Shown: positions 7,130 through 13,365 of the stretch, one piece after another | Layout: each line of letters begins with the position of its first letter | Position numbering within the stretch: the stretch's first letter is position 1 | Assembly (NCBI GenBank): GCA_049587975.1 | Contig: JBAVEY010000248.1 | Span: 1-27,220 of the forward strand | Source of the DNA: DASSJM01 sp049587975 | GTDB taxonomy: Bacteria > Actinomycetota > UBA4738 > HRBIN12 | Reading direction: 5' to 3' | DNA: 27,220 nucleotides | The notes under the pieces: model-generated | Told to the model about the DNA's origin: nothing | Databases searched by the model: none | Seen by the model: the letters and a program-made list of their open reading frames with translations, nothing else | Program-made: the position numbers and the translations under genes

Positions 7130-8314
7130 GTGCCGGCCCTCGAACACGTGGCGCTCGCCGGCGAGGACGTCGTGGCCGTCTGCCTCCCGCCCGGGCCCGA
7201 GTGGTTCGACGTGGTGGCCGAGACGTGGACCGCGGACGCGGCCCTGCTCCCCGTCGACCACCGGCTCCCGCCGGCCGAGAAGGGCGTCCTGCTCGACCGT
7301 GCCAAGCCGACCGTCGTGCTCGACCGCGGCGGAGGGCGCCGGGTCGACGGCGAGCCGGCCGACGCAGGGATCTCGTTGATCGTCCAGACGAGCGGCACGG
7401 GAGCCACGCCGAAGCTCGTGCAGTTCGATCGGCCGGCGGTGGACGCGGCGGTCGCGTCCTCGGCGCTCGCGCTCGGGGCGACGGCGGGCGATCGGTGGCT
7501 CTGCTGCCTCCCGCTCTCGCACGTCGGCGGCCTCCTGGTGTTGCTCCGCGCGATCGTCCTGGGGGCGCCGGTGACCGTCCATGCCCGATTCGACCCCGTG
7601 GCGGTCGCGGCCGAGCGCGACGTGGCGTTCGTCTCCCTCGTCCCCACGATGCTCGGCAGGCTCGTCGACGCCGGCGGGGACCTCGCGTTCTTCCGGACGA
7701 TCCTCGTCGGCGGCGCCCACCTTTCGCCGGACCTCCGCGCACGCGCCGAGCGCGCCGGCGGCAACGTCGTCGAGACCTACGGCCTCACGGAGACCTGCGG
7801 AGGCGTCGTCTACGAGGGGACCCCGCTCCCCGGGACCCAGATGCGGATCGGTGGGGACGGGGGCATCGAGCTGCGCGGTCCAACCCTGATGCGTGGGTAC
7901 CGGTTCGACGCGGCCGGCACCGCGGCGGCGTTCACGCCCGACGGCTGGGTACGACCGGGGGATGCGGGCGAGATCGATCGCGACGGCCGTCTCCACGTCG
8001 TCGGTCGGACCGACGACCTCATCAACACGGGCGGCGAGAAGGTGTGGCCCGACGAGGTGGAGACGGCGCTGCGCGATCACCCGGGCGTTCGCGAGGTCGC
8101 CGCGGGCGGACGGCTCGACCCCGAGTGGGGCCAGCATGTCGCCGTCTGGGTGGTCCCCAGCGATCCCTCGGACCCGCCGTCGTTGGAGGACCTGCGAGCG
8201 TTCGCCGCGCGGAGCCTGCCCCGCTACGCGGCGCCACGGGAGCTGATCCTCACCGACCGGCTCCCCGTGACGTCCTCGGGCAAGCTCCGACGGGCTGCGC
8301 TGCCGCGGGACTGA
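7130..8314 (+). CDS. menE: o-succinylbenzoate-CoA ligase MenE (short form)
   Basis: A 394-aa ANL-superfamily adenylate-forming enzyme that activates o-succinylbenzoate with ATP and CoA. Core motifs, in order, are A3 IVQTSGTGATPKLVQF, A4/A5 region SLVPTMLGRL and VETYGLTETCGG, A7/A8 WVRPGDAGEIDRDGRLHVVG then RTDDLINTGGEKVWPDEVE, and A10 LPVTSSGKLRR with the catalytic lysine. It is shorter than the ~480-500 aa of many MenE proteins because most of the N-terminal subdomain is missing; the first strand (DVVAVCLPPGPEWF) starts almost at once. The GTG start at 7130 fits the -10 seven bases upstream, and there is no room for a longer N-terminus before menB. Assignment to MenE over other acyl-CoA ligases rests mainly on the men genes around it. 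Confidence 0.88.
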   Translation: MPALEHVALAGEDVVAVCLPPGPEWFDVVAETWTADAALLPVDHRLPPAEKGVLLDRAKPTVVLDRGGGRRVDGEPADAGISLIVQTSGTGATPKLVQFDRPAVDAAVASSALALGATAGDRWLCCLPLSHVGGLLVLLRAIVLGAPVTVHARFDPVAVAAERDVAFVSLVPTMLGRLVDAGGDLAFFRTILVGGAHLSPDLRARAERAGGNVVETYGLTETCGGVVYEGTPLPGTQMRIGGDGGIELRGPTLMRGYRFDAAGTAAAFTPDGWVRPGDAGEIDRDGRLHVVGRTDDLINTGGEKVWPDEVETALRDHPGVREVAAGGRLDPEWGQHVAVWVVPSDPSDPPSLEDLRAFAARSLPRYAAPRELILTDRLPVTSSGKLRRAALPRD

Positions 8315-8352
8315 ACGGGAATAGGCTGCGGTTATCCTCCCTGGAGGAGCGG

Positions 8353-9294
8353 ATGGTCGAAGCGCGCGATACCGTGATCTTGGGGTCGGGGCCGGCCGGG
8401 TATACGGCCGCCCTCTACGCTGCCCGGGCCAACCTGAGGCCGTTGCTCCTGAAGGGCCTCGAGGCCGGCGGGCAGCTGATGCTCACCACCGATGTCGAGA
8501 ACTACCCGGGGTTCGCCGACGGGATCCTCGGCCCCGAGCTGATGGACGCGTTCGAGAAGCAGGCGGCGCGCTTCGAGACCGAGATCGTCGCGCAGGTGGT
8601 CACGCGGGTCGACCTGTCCGAGCACCCGTTCGGGGTCTGGGCGGGCGACCTCGAGTGGAGGGCCAAGACCCTGATCCTGGCTACCGGGGCGAGCGCCCGG
8701 TGGCTGGGGGTCCCGGGCGAGGAGCAGCTCCGCGGGCGTGGGGTGAGCGCGTGCGCCACCTGTGACGGGTTCTTCTTCCGGGACCGCGAGCTCGTGGTCG
8801 TCGGGGGCGGGGACACCGCGATGGAGGAGGCGACGTTCCTCACGAAGTTCGCGAGCGCGGTGACCATCGTGCACCGTCGCGACGAGTTCCGAGCCTCGAA
8901 GATCATGCAGGAGCGCGTGCTCTCGAACCCGAAGGTTCGCGTGATCTGGGATTCCGTCGTCGAGGAGATCCTCGGCGAAGGTGCCGTGACCGGCGTCCGA
9001 CTGCGCAACGTGGCGACGGATGAGGAACGTGAGCTCGCGACCGGCGGCGTGTTCGTCGCGATCGGCCACACGCCGAACACGGATCTCGTGAAGGGTCAGC
9101 TCGAGCTGGGCGATGCAGGGTACGTCCTCGTGCAGGAGCCGACGACCAGGACGAGCGTCCCCGGCGCGTTCGCGGCAGGCGACGTCACCGACGTGATCTA
9201 CCGTCAGGCGGTCACGGCCGCCGGGCAGGGATGCAAGGCCGCGATCGACGCGGAGCGTTTCCTCGAGGAGCAGGCGCACGCGAAGGGCGGATGA
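8353..9294 (+). CDS. trxB: Thioredoxin-disulfide reductase TrxB
   Basis: A 313-aa FAD/NADPH enzyme that reduces thioredoxin. The N-terminal FAD motif is TVILGSGPAGYTAALYAARA, followed by AGGQLMLTTDVENYPGF. The redox-active CATC lies in VSACATCDGFFFRDREL (~residues 134-150). The NADPH domain has VVGGGDTAMEEATFLTKFA and HRRDEFRASKIMQERV. The C-terminal FAD motif is GVFVAIGHTPNTDL then GAFAAGDVTDVIYRQAVTAA. The ATG at 8353 has GGAGGA 4 nt upstream, which fixes the start; longer open frames upstream are a menE shadow. A TAGGCT at 8322-8327 may be the -10. It is followed by trxA after 80 bp, as in Mycobacterium next to oriC. Confidence 0.96.
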   Translation: MVEARDTVILGSGPAGYTAALYAARANLRPLLLKGLEAGGQLMLTTDVENYPGFADGILGPELMDAFEKQAARFETEIVAQVVTRVDLSEHPFGVWAGDLEWRAKTLILATGASARWLGVPGEEQLRGRGVSACATCDGFFFRDRELVVVGGGDTAMEEATFLTKFASAVTIVHRRDEFRASKIMQERVLSNPKVRVIWDSVVEEILGEGAVTGVRLRNVATDEERELATGGVFVAIGHTPNTDLVKGQLELGDAGYVLVQEPTTRTSVPGAFAAGDVTDVIYRQAVTAAGQGCKAAIDAERFLEEQAHAKGG

Positions 9295-9340
9295 GGTTGC
9301 ACCGACGATGGATGCTCCGACGACCGGGGCGTCCCACCGG

Positions 9341-9364
9341 AGAGGAAGGGCCAGAGAGGAAGGG
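9341..9364 (+). repeat. Tandem purine-rich repeat upstream of trxA
   Basis: The 10-mer AGAGGAAGGG occurs twice (9341-9350 and 9355-9364) with a 14-nt period in the trxB-trxA spacer. The nearest ribosome-binding-like purines follow at 9365-9369. The repeats may act as standby Shine-Dalgarno sites or be a simple duplication. Confidence 0.4.
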
Positions 9365-9374
9365 AAGGACCGAC

Positions 9375-9707
9375 GTGGCGATGATGGGTGATGTGACGGA
9401 CGGCGACTTCGAGGAGCGGGTGCTCGGCTCGGAGGTGCCGGTGCTGGTGGACTTCTGGGCGGAGTGGTGCGTTCCGTGCCACATGGTGTCGCCGGTGGTC
9501 GAGGAGATCGGCCGGGACAAGGGCGACACCCTCCAGATCGCGAAGCTCAACATCGACGACAACCCCGAAGTCACCCGCCGGTTCGGCGTGATGAGCATCC
9601 CGACGCTGATGCTGTTCAAGGGCGGCGAGGAGATCGCTCGGGTGGTCGGCGCGCGCGGGAAGGACGCGTTGCTGAAGGAGATCGACCCGCACGTACCCGC
9701 CGCTTAG
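9375..9707 (+). CDS. trxA: Thioredoxin TrxA
   Basis: A ~110-aa cytoplasmic thioredoxin, one complete domain with no signal peptide. The active site is DFWAEWCVPCHMVSPVVEEI; the CXXC is CVPC instead of the usual CGPC. The cis-proline loop GVMSIPTLMLFKGGEEIARV and the IAKLNIDDNPEVTRRFGV strand are canonical. GTG 9375 (five bases after AAGGAC) is taken as start; ATG 9381 or 9384 would shorten it by two or three residues. It receives electrons from TrxB, encoded just upstream. The Val in the active-site dipeptide may shift the redox potential but is compatible with thioredoxin function. Confidence 0.95.
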   Translation: MAMMGDVTDGDFEERVLGSEVPVLVDFWAEWCVPCHMVSPVVEEIGRDKGDTLQIAKLNIDDNPEVTRRFGVMSIPTLMLFKGGEEIARVVGARGKDALLKEIDPHVPAA

Positions 9708-9739
9708 GCGCGGCCGCCCGCGGCCGGTTGCCGGACGGC

Positions 9740-10822
9740 GTGGGTTCCACGGAAACTCCGACCGTGGAGCTGATCCGACGGGGCGCGCGAGGAGAGGACG
9801 TCCGCGACGTGCAGCACCGGCTGCTCGGCGCCGGTGCCCGCATCGAGCCCAACGAGCTCGAGGGGACCTTCGGCCCCTCGACCGAGGAGGCCGTCCGGGA
9901 GTTCCAGCGCACCCGCGGCCTGCCGGCCGACGGGATCATGGGTCCCGACACGTGGGGTCAGCTGGTCGAGGCCGGCTACCGGCTGAGCGACCGAACCCTC
10001 TACCTCCGCTCCCCCGCCTTCCGCGGGGACGACGTCCGCGGCCTCCAGCGGATGCTGGGCGCGCTCGGGTTCGACGCCGGCAAAGAGGACGGGATCTTCG
10101 GCCCGCGCACCGATCGCGCGGTCCGCGAGTTCCAGCGCAACGTCGCGTCCCGCGTCGACGGGATCGTCGGGCTCGACACCGTGCATGCGATCGGCAGGTA
10201 CCGGCCGCCGGTGGACGCCCCGAGCCGCGCGGTCGTCCGCGAGAGTGAGGCGGCCCGTGGGCCCGGACTCGCCCTGTCGGGCTCGGTCATCGCGATCGAT
10301 CCCGATCGGACGGACGTCGACCGGACCGACCGCTCCCTCGCGATCGCGCTCGAGCTGTCCGAGGCCCTCGTCCGGCTCGGCGCCCGCCCGCTCCTGCTGC
10401 GTTCGGGGCCGCATGCCGGCCCCACCGACGACCGCATCCGGCGGGCGAACGCGGCTGGCGCTGCAGCCCTGATCTCGATCGCCGTCGGATCCGGAGAGCA
10501 GGCGGAGCGCGGATCGGCCTGCTTCCACTATGGGACGCCGACCACGCACTCCCCCATGGGTCGCCGGCTCGCCGAGTCGATCCGTCGCGAGGTCGTCGAG
10601 GGGCTCGGTCTGCCCGATGGTGGTGTGCACCCGCGGTCGATCGCGATCCTGCGAGAGACGCGGATGCCCGCCGTCCGCATCGAGCCCGCGGTGGCGGACG
10701 ATCCGGACGACGCGGCACGCATCGCGGACCCGTCCTTCCCGCGTGACGTGGCCCGCGCCATCGCGGACGGTGTGGTCGCCTTCTCCCGACCCGCGCCGGC
10801 CGATCTCGCGCGTTCGACCTAG
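9740..10822 (+). CDS. CwlM-like protein: two peptidoglycan-binding domains plus a pseudo-amidase domain
   Basis: About 360 aa. Two PG_binding_1 repeats are visible, at ~8-78 (GTFGPSTEEAVREFQRTRGL) and ~86-152 (GIFGPRTDRAVREFQRNV). They precede an Amidase_3-like domain (~182-350). There is no signal peptide, so it is probably cytoplasmic. The zinc ligands of N-acetylmuramoyl-L-alanine amidases are missing: the DPGHGG loop reads IDPDRTD (Arg190 for His), no Glu follows before the next helix, and SIHxN reads SIAVG (Ala248 for His). Only the late Glu (RIEPAV, Glu315) is kept. Mycobacterial CwlM, at the same locus after trxC, likewise lacks these ligands and is a cytoplasmic regulator of MurA. A regulatory role is therefore inferred. 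The start could be GTG 9740 or GTG 9764; neither has a strong ribosome binding site. Confidence 0.88.
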   Translation: MGSTETPTVELIRRGARGEDVRDVQHRLLGAGARIEPNELEGTFGPSTEEAVREFQRTRGLPADGIMGPDTWGQLVEAGYRLSDRTLYLRSPAFRGDDVRGLQRMLGALGFDAGKEDGIFGPRTDRAVREFQRNVASRVDGIVGLDTVHAIGRYRPPVDAPSRAVVRESEAARGPGLALSGSVIAIDPDRTDVDRTDRSLAIALELSEALVRLGARPLLLRSGPHAGPTDDRIRRANAAGAAALISIAVGSGEQAERGSACFHYGTPTTHSPMGRRLAESIRREVVEGLGLPDGGVHPRSIAILRETRMPAVRIEPAVADDPDDAARIADPSFPRDVARAIADGVVAFSRPAPADLARST

Positions 10823-10938
10823 CGGGGCTCGCTCGCGCGCGCTCGGCGCGTCAGCGAGAGCGGCACCACCCCGAGCGCGAGCCCGAGCGCGAACGCCTTG
10901 CCCGCACGTCGCACCTCGTCCGTCGAGGGTCGTTCCAT
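10819..10938 (-). CDS. Possible 39-aa membrane protein
   Basis: An ATG at 10938 on the minus strand opens 39 codons ending at a TAG that overlaps the cwlM-like stop. The product starts MERPSTDEVRRAGKAFALGL, has one short hydrophobic segment (~residues 15-29, including FALGLALGVVPLSL) and then a basic tail (TRRARASEPR), giving a positive-inside, single-helix pattern. A -10-like TACGAT (10952-10947, minus) ends 8 nt before the ATG, so the message would be leaderless, as for the divergent LLM gene. Third positions are GC-rich, but so is the whole region. The C-terminal codons coincide with a GC-rich hairpin (10828-10858). I do not recognise a family. It could be a real small protein or chance. 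Confidence 0.4.
   Translation of the reverse strand: MERPSTDEVRRAGKAFALGLALGVVPLSLTRRARASEPR
10828..10858. terminator. GC-rich hairpin after the cwlM-like gene
   Basis: CTCGCT (10828-10833) pairs with AGCGAG (10853-10858), and CGCGC (10834-10838) pairs with GCGCG (10846-10850). A 2-nt bulge and a 7-nt loop separate the strands. The hairpin starts 6 bp after the TAG. There is no T-tract, so intrinsic termination is uncertain; it may be a terminator aided by other factors or simply coding sequence of the small minus-strand frame. Confidence 0.3.
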
Positions 10939-10945
10939 CGGCGGG

Positions 10946-10952
10946 TATCGTA
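10946..10952. promoter_or_regulatory. Overlapping divergent -10 elements (bidirectional promoter)
   Basis: The 7-mer TATCGTA gives TATCGT (10946-10951) for the plus-strand LLM gene, whose GTG is 6 nt downstream. It also gives TACGAT (10952-10947) for the minus-strand 39-aa frame, whose ATG is 8 nt downstream. Both transcripts would be leaderless. The menB/menE spacer has the same TAnnnTA geometry (TAGCCTA). No -35 is evident. Confidence 0.4.
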
Positions 10953-10957
10953 CGGCC

Positions 10958-11917
10958 GTGGGGACGCTCAGCTACAGCCTGATGCTCGAGGGGCAGGAGG
11001 GCGTCACCTGGACCCAGTGGCTCGCGATCGCGCGAGCATGCGAGCGTCTCGGGTTCGACGGCCTCCTCACGTCCGATCACTACCTTTCCGTCGTGAACGA
11101 CGAGCCGGGATCGAACGACGCATGGACGCTCCTCGGCGCGCTCGCCGCGAGCACCGAGCGGCTGCGTCTGGGAACGATGGTCTCGCCGGTGACCTTCCGT
11201 CTCCCCACGGTGCTCGCGAAGGCCGCGACGACCGTCGACCGCATCTCGAACGGCCGGGTCCAGCTCGGGATGGGTGCCGGGTGGTGGGACGAGGAGCACC
11301 GCACCCACGGGATCCCGTTCCCCTCGACCGGCGAGCGGTTCGAGATGTTGGAGGAGCAGCTCGAGATCGTCCACGGCCTGTGGTCCGAGGAGGTCTTCTC
11401 GTTCGAGAGCCGCCACTACGCGATCGAGGCCTGCCGATTCGTCCCCAAGCCGGTGCAGCGACCGCACCCCCCGATCGTGTTGGGAGGCAAGGGTGGACCG
11501 AGGTTGGCGCGGCTGGTGGCGCGGTGGGCGGACGAGTTCAACCGCGTCGGCGGGACCCCGGAGGAGCTGGCGGGATCGATCGGACGCGTGACGGAGGCGC
11601 TCGACGCGCTGGGGCGCGACCGCGCGAGCGTCACGATGTCGTTCATGACGTGGGTGTTCGTCGGCCGCACGGACGCCGAGTGGAAGGACCGGGTGGAGCG
11701 CGCCCGACGTGTGGATCCGACCGCTGGGCCGTTCGAGGACTACCTCGCCGATCTCTCTCGCGACTGCATCGTCGGGACGGTGGACCAGGCGATCCACCGG
11801 ATGAACGCGTACGCGGCGGCGGGCGTCCAACGGTTCGTCCTGAACCACAGCCTGTTCGACGACCTCGACCAGATCGAGCTGCTCGCCGAGGAGATCATCC
11901 CGAGGGTCGGTGCCTGA
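10958..11917 (+). CDS. LLM-class (luciferase-like, probably F420-dependent) oxidoreductase
   Basis: A 319-aa TIM-barrel protein of the bacterial luciferase-like family. Typical segments are RLGFDGLLTSDHYLSV (~29-44), ERLRLGTMVSPVTFRLPTVL (~68-87), DRISNGRVQLGMGAGWWDEE, GIPFPSTGERFEMLEEQLEI and PPIVLGGKGGPRLARLVARW. The GxGAGW pattern and the RLGTMVSP strand are common in actinobacterial F420-dependent members rather than FMN enzymes, so F420 use is inferred. The substrate is unknown. GTG 10958 is chosen over an upstream ATG at 10898 because homology starts at VGTLSYSLML and a -10 lies just upstream. A DinB/DUF664 gene follows within a few bases. Confidence 0.9.
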   Translation: MGTLSYSLMLEGQEGVTWTQWLAIARACERLGFDGLLTSDHYLSVVNDEPGSNDAWTLLGALAASTERLRLGTMVSPVTFRLPTVLAKAATTVDRISNGRVQLGMGAGWWDEEHRTHGIPFPSTGERFEMLEEQLEIVHGLWSEEVFSFESRHYAIEACRFVPKPVQRPHPPIVLGGKGGPRLARLVARWADEFNRVGGTPEELAGSIGRVTEALDALGRDRASVTMSFMTWVFVGRTDAEWKDRVERARRVDPTAGPFEDYLADLSRDCIVGTVDQAIHRMNAYAAAGVQRFVLNHSLFDDLDQIELLAEEIIPRVGA

Positions 11918-11928
11918 CCGTGCTCCCG

Positions 11929-12429
11929 ATGCCCGAGAAACCTCCCCGCACGCCGCACGCCGGCACCGAGCTCGAGATCCTGACCGCCCAACTGGACGAC
12001 AAGCGGACGGTCCTGCTCCGCAAGATCGCGGGCCTGTCCGATGACGATCTGCGCCGACGGCCCACCGTGTCGAGCCTGTCGCTGCTCGGCCTGTTGAAGC
12101 ACTCCGTGTACGTCGAGCGATGGTGGTTCAGCTGGGTGTTCGCGGGGATCGACGTCACGTTCCCCTGGACGGACGACGACCCCGAGGCGGACTTCCGACC
12201 GGAACCCGACGAGTCGGCCGCCGAGCTCGCCGCCCTCTACGTCGAGGAGATCGAGCGGTCGCGCGCGATCGTCGCGGCGGCCGACCTCGATGATGCGGCC
12301 GCCCGCGCCGGCCCCGGGGAGCCCACGACGCTCCGTGGCATCATGGTGCACATGATCCAGGAGACCTCGCGCCACCTCGGGCACGCCGACATCATGCGCG
12401 AGGCGATCGACGGCGCCACGGGCGACTGA
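11929..12429 (+). CDS. DinB-superfamily protein (DUF664 type)
   Basis: A 166-aa four-helix-bundle protein. The three metal-binding histidines of the DinB fold are visible: LLGLLKHSVYVERWWFSWVF (~39-58), and the pair in the C-terminal VHMIQETSRHLGHADIMREA. The HxxxETxRHxGHxDxxRE motif is the hallmark of DUF664. Some actinobacterial DinB-fold proteins are mycothiol-dependent transferases or isomerases; that role is possible here but not shown. The ATG at 11929 is preferred; a GTG at 11920, 2 nt after the LLM stop, would add three residues. It is probably co-transcribed with the LLM gene and converges on parB. Confidence 0.88.
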   Translation: MPEKPPRTPHAGTELEILTAQLDDKRTVLLRKIAGLSDDDLRRRPTVSSLSLLGLLKHSVYVERWWFSWVFAGIDVTFPWTDDDPEADFRPEPDESAAELAALYVEEIERSRAIVAAADLDDAAARAGPGEPTTLRGIMVHMIQETSRHLGHADIMREAIDGATGD

Positions 12430-12437
12430 GGCCGTCG

Positions 12438-12476
12438 ACGGAAGCCCGTAACCCCTTGCAGCGCAACGGTTTCCGT
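12438..12476. terminator. Hairpin between convergent DinB-family gene and parB
   Basis: ACGGAAGCCCGT (12438-12449) is an imperfect inverted repeat of ACGGTTTCCGT (12466-12476), and a small TTGC/GCAA hairpin lies in the loop. Located in the 54-bp gap between two convergent genes, it could terminate transcription from both sides. No clear T-tract is present. Confidence 0.4.
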
Positions 12477-12483
12477 GAGCAGT

Positions 12484-13365
12484 CTACTCTGGCGCTCGGC
12501 CGGGTCCGGAGCCGATGATCTCCGAGACGATCCGCTCGAGGTCGTCGGCCGACCCGAACTCGATCACCATCTTGCCACGCCGCTTGGTCATCTGGATCGT
12601 GACGCGGGTCGCGAGCTGTTCGGACAGGAGCTCCTCGACCTCGGCGAGCGGATCCTCCTCGGGTTCGGGGACCGCGGCGAGCTGAGCGGAGCGCTCGACG
12701 TGCGACGGATGGTCCAGGTAGTTGCGGACCAGCTCCTCGACCTCACGCACCGACACGTCCTCCGCCGCGATCCGCACGGCGAGCGTCCGCTGTGCCTCCG
12801 CGTCCCCGAGCGTGAGCAGCGCCCGGCCGTGACCCGCTTGGATCTTGCGCTCGGCGAGCAGCTGCTGCACCTCGGCCGGGAGCTGGAGGAGACGGATGGT
12901 GTTCGCGATATGGGATCGCGACATGCCGAGCCGCTCCGCGAGCGTTTCCTGCTTGAGGCCGAGCTCCTCGAGGAGCTCGCGGAAGGCCTCCGCGAGCTCG
13001 ATAGGGTTGAGGTCCTCGCGATGGATGTTCTCGATCAGGGCCTCGCGCAGCGACTCCGCGTCGTCGCTCTCCCTGATCACCGCTGGGACGGTCGCGAGCC
13101 CCGCGAGCTTCGCCGCCCGCAGCCGTCGCTCCCCGGCGATCAGCTCGAACCCGCTCCCCGCCTTGCGGACGACGATCGGCTGGAGCACGCCGACCTCGCG
13201 GATCGACATCGCCAGCGCCTCGAGGGCCTCGTCCTCGAACGTGGTGCGCGGCTGTCGCGGGTTCGGCGCTACCGCCTCCACGGGGATCTCGAGGAGGCCG
13301 CCCCCCTCTTCGACCGCGCCCGGGAGCAGCGCCGACAGCCCGCGACCTAGACCTCCTCGTTTCAT
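12484..13365 (-). CDS. parB: Chromosome-partitioning protein ParB
   Basis: A 293-aa DNA-binding CTPase clamp that loads at parS. The N-terminal MKRGGLGRGLSALLPG carries the basic GLGRGLSALL motif of chromosomal ParB, which contacts ParA and stimulates its ATPase. CTP-binding motifs are FELIAGERRLRAAK (~88-101) and ALIENIHREDLNPIELAEAF (~121-140). The HTH for parS is KQETLAERLGMSRSHIANTI (~149-168). A C-terminal dimerisation domain ends with a short helix (DLERIVSEIIG). The ATG overlaps the parA stop by one base (TGATG). A matching parS lies 2.1 kb away at 15503-15518. Confidence 0.97.
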   Translation of the reverse strand: MKRGGLGRGLSALLPGAVEEGGGLLEIPVEAVAPNPRQPRTTFEDEALEALAMSIREVGVLQPIVVRKAGSGFELIAGERRLRAAKLAGLATVPAVIRESDDAESLREALIENIHREDLNPIELAEAFRELLEELGLKQETLAERLGMSRSHIANTIRLLQLPAEVQQLLAERKIQAGHGRALLTLGDAEAQRTLAVRIAAEDVSVREVEELVRNYLDHPSHVERSAQLAAVPEPEEDPLAEVEELLSEQLATRVTIQMTKRRGKMVIEFGSADDLERIVSEIIGSGPGRAPE

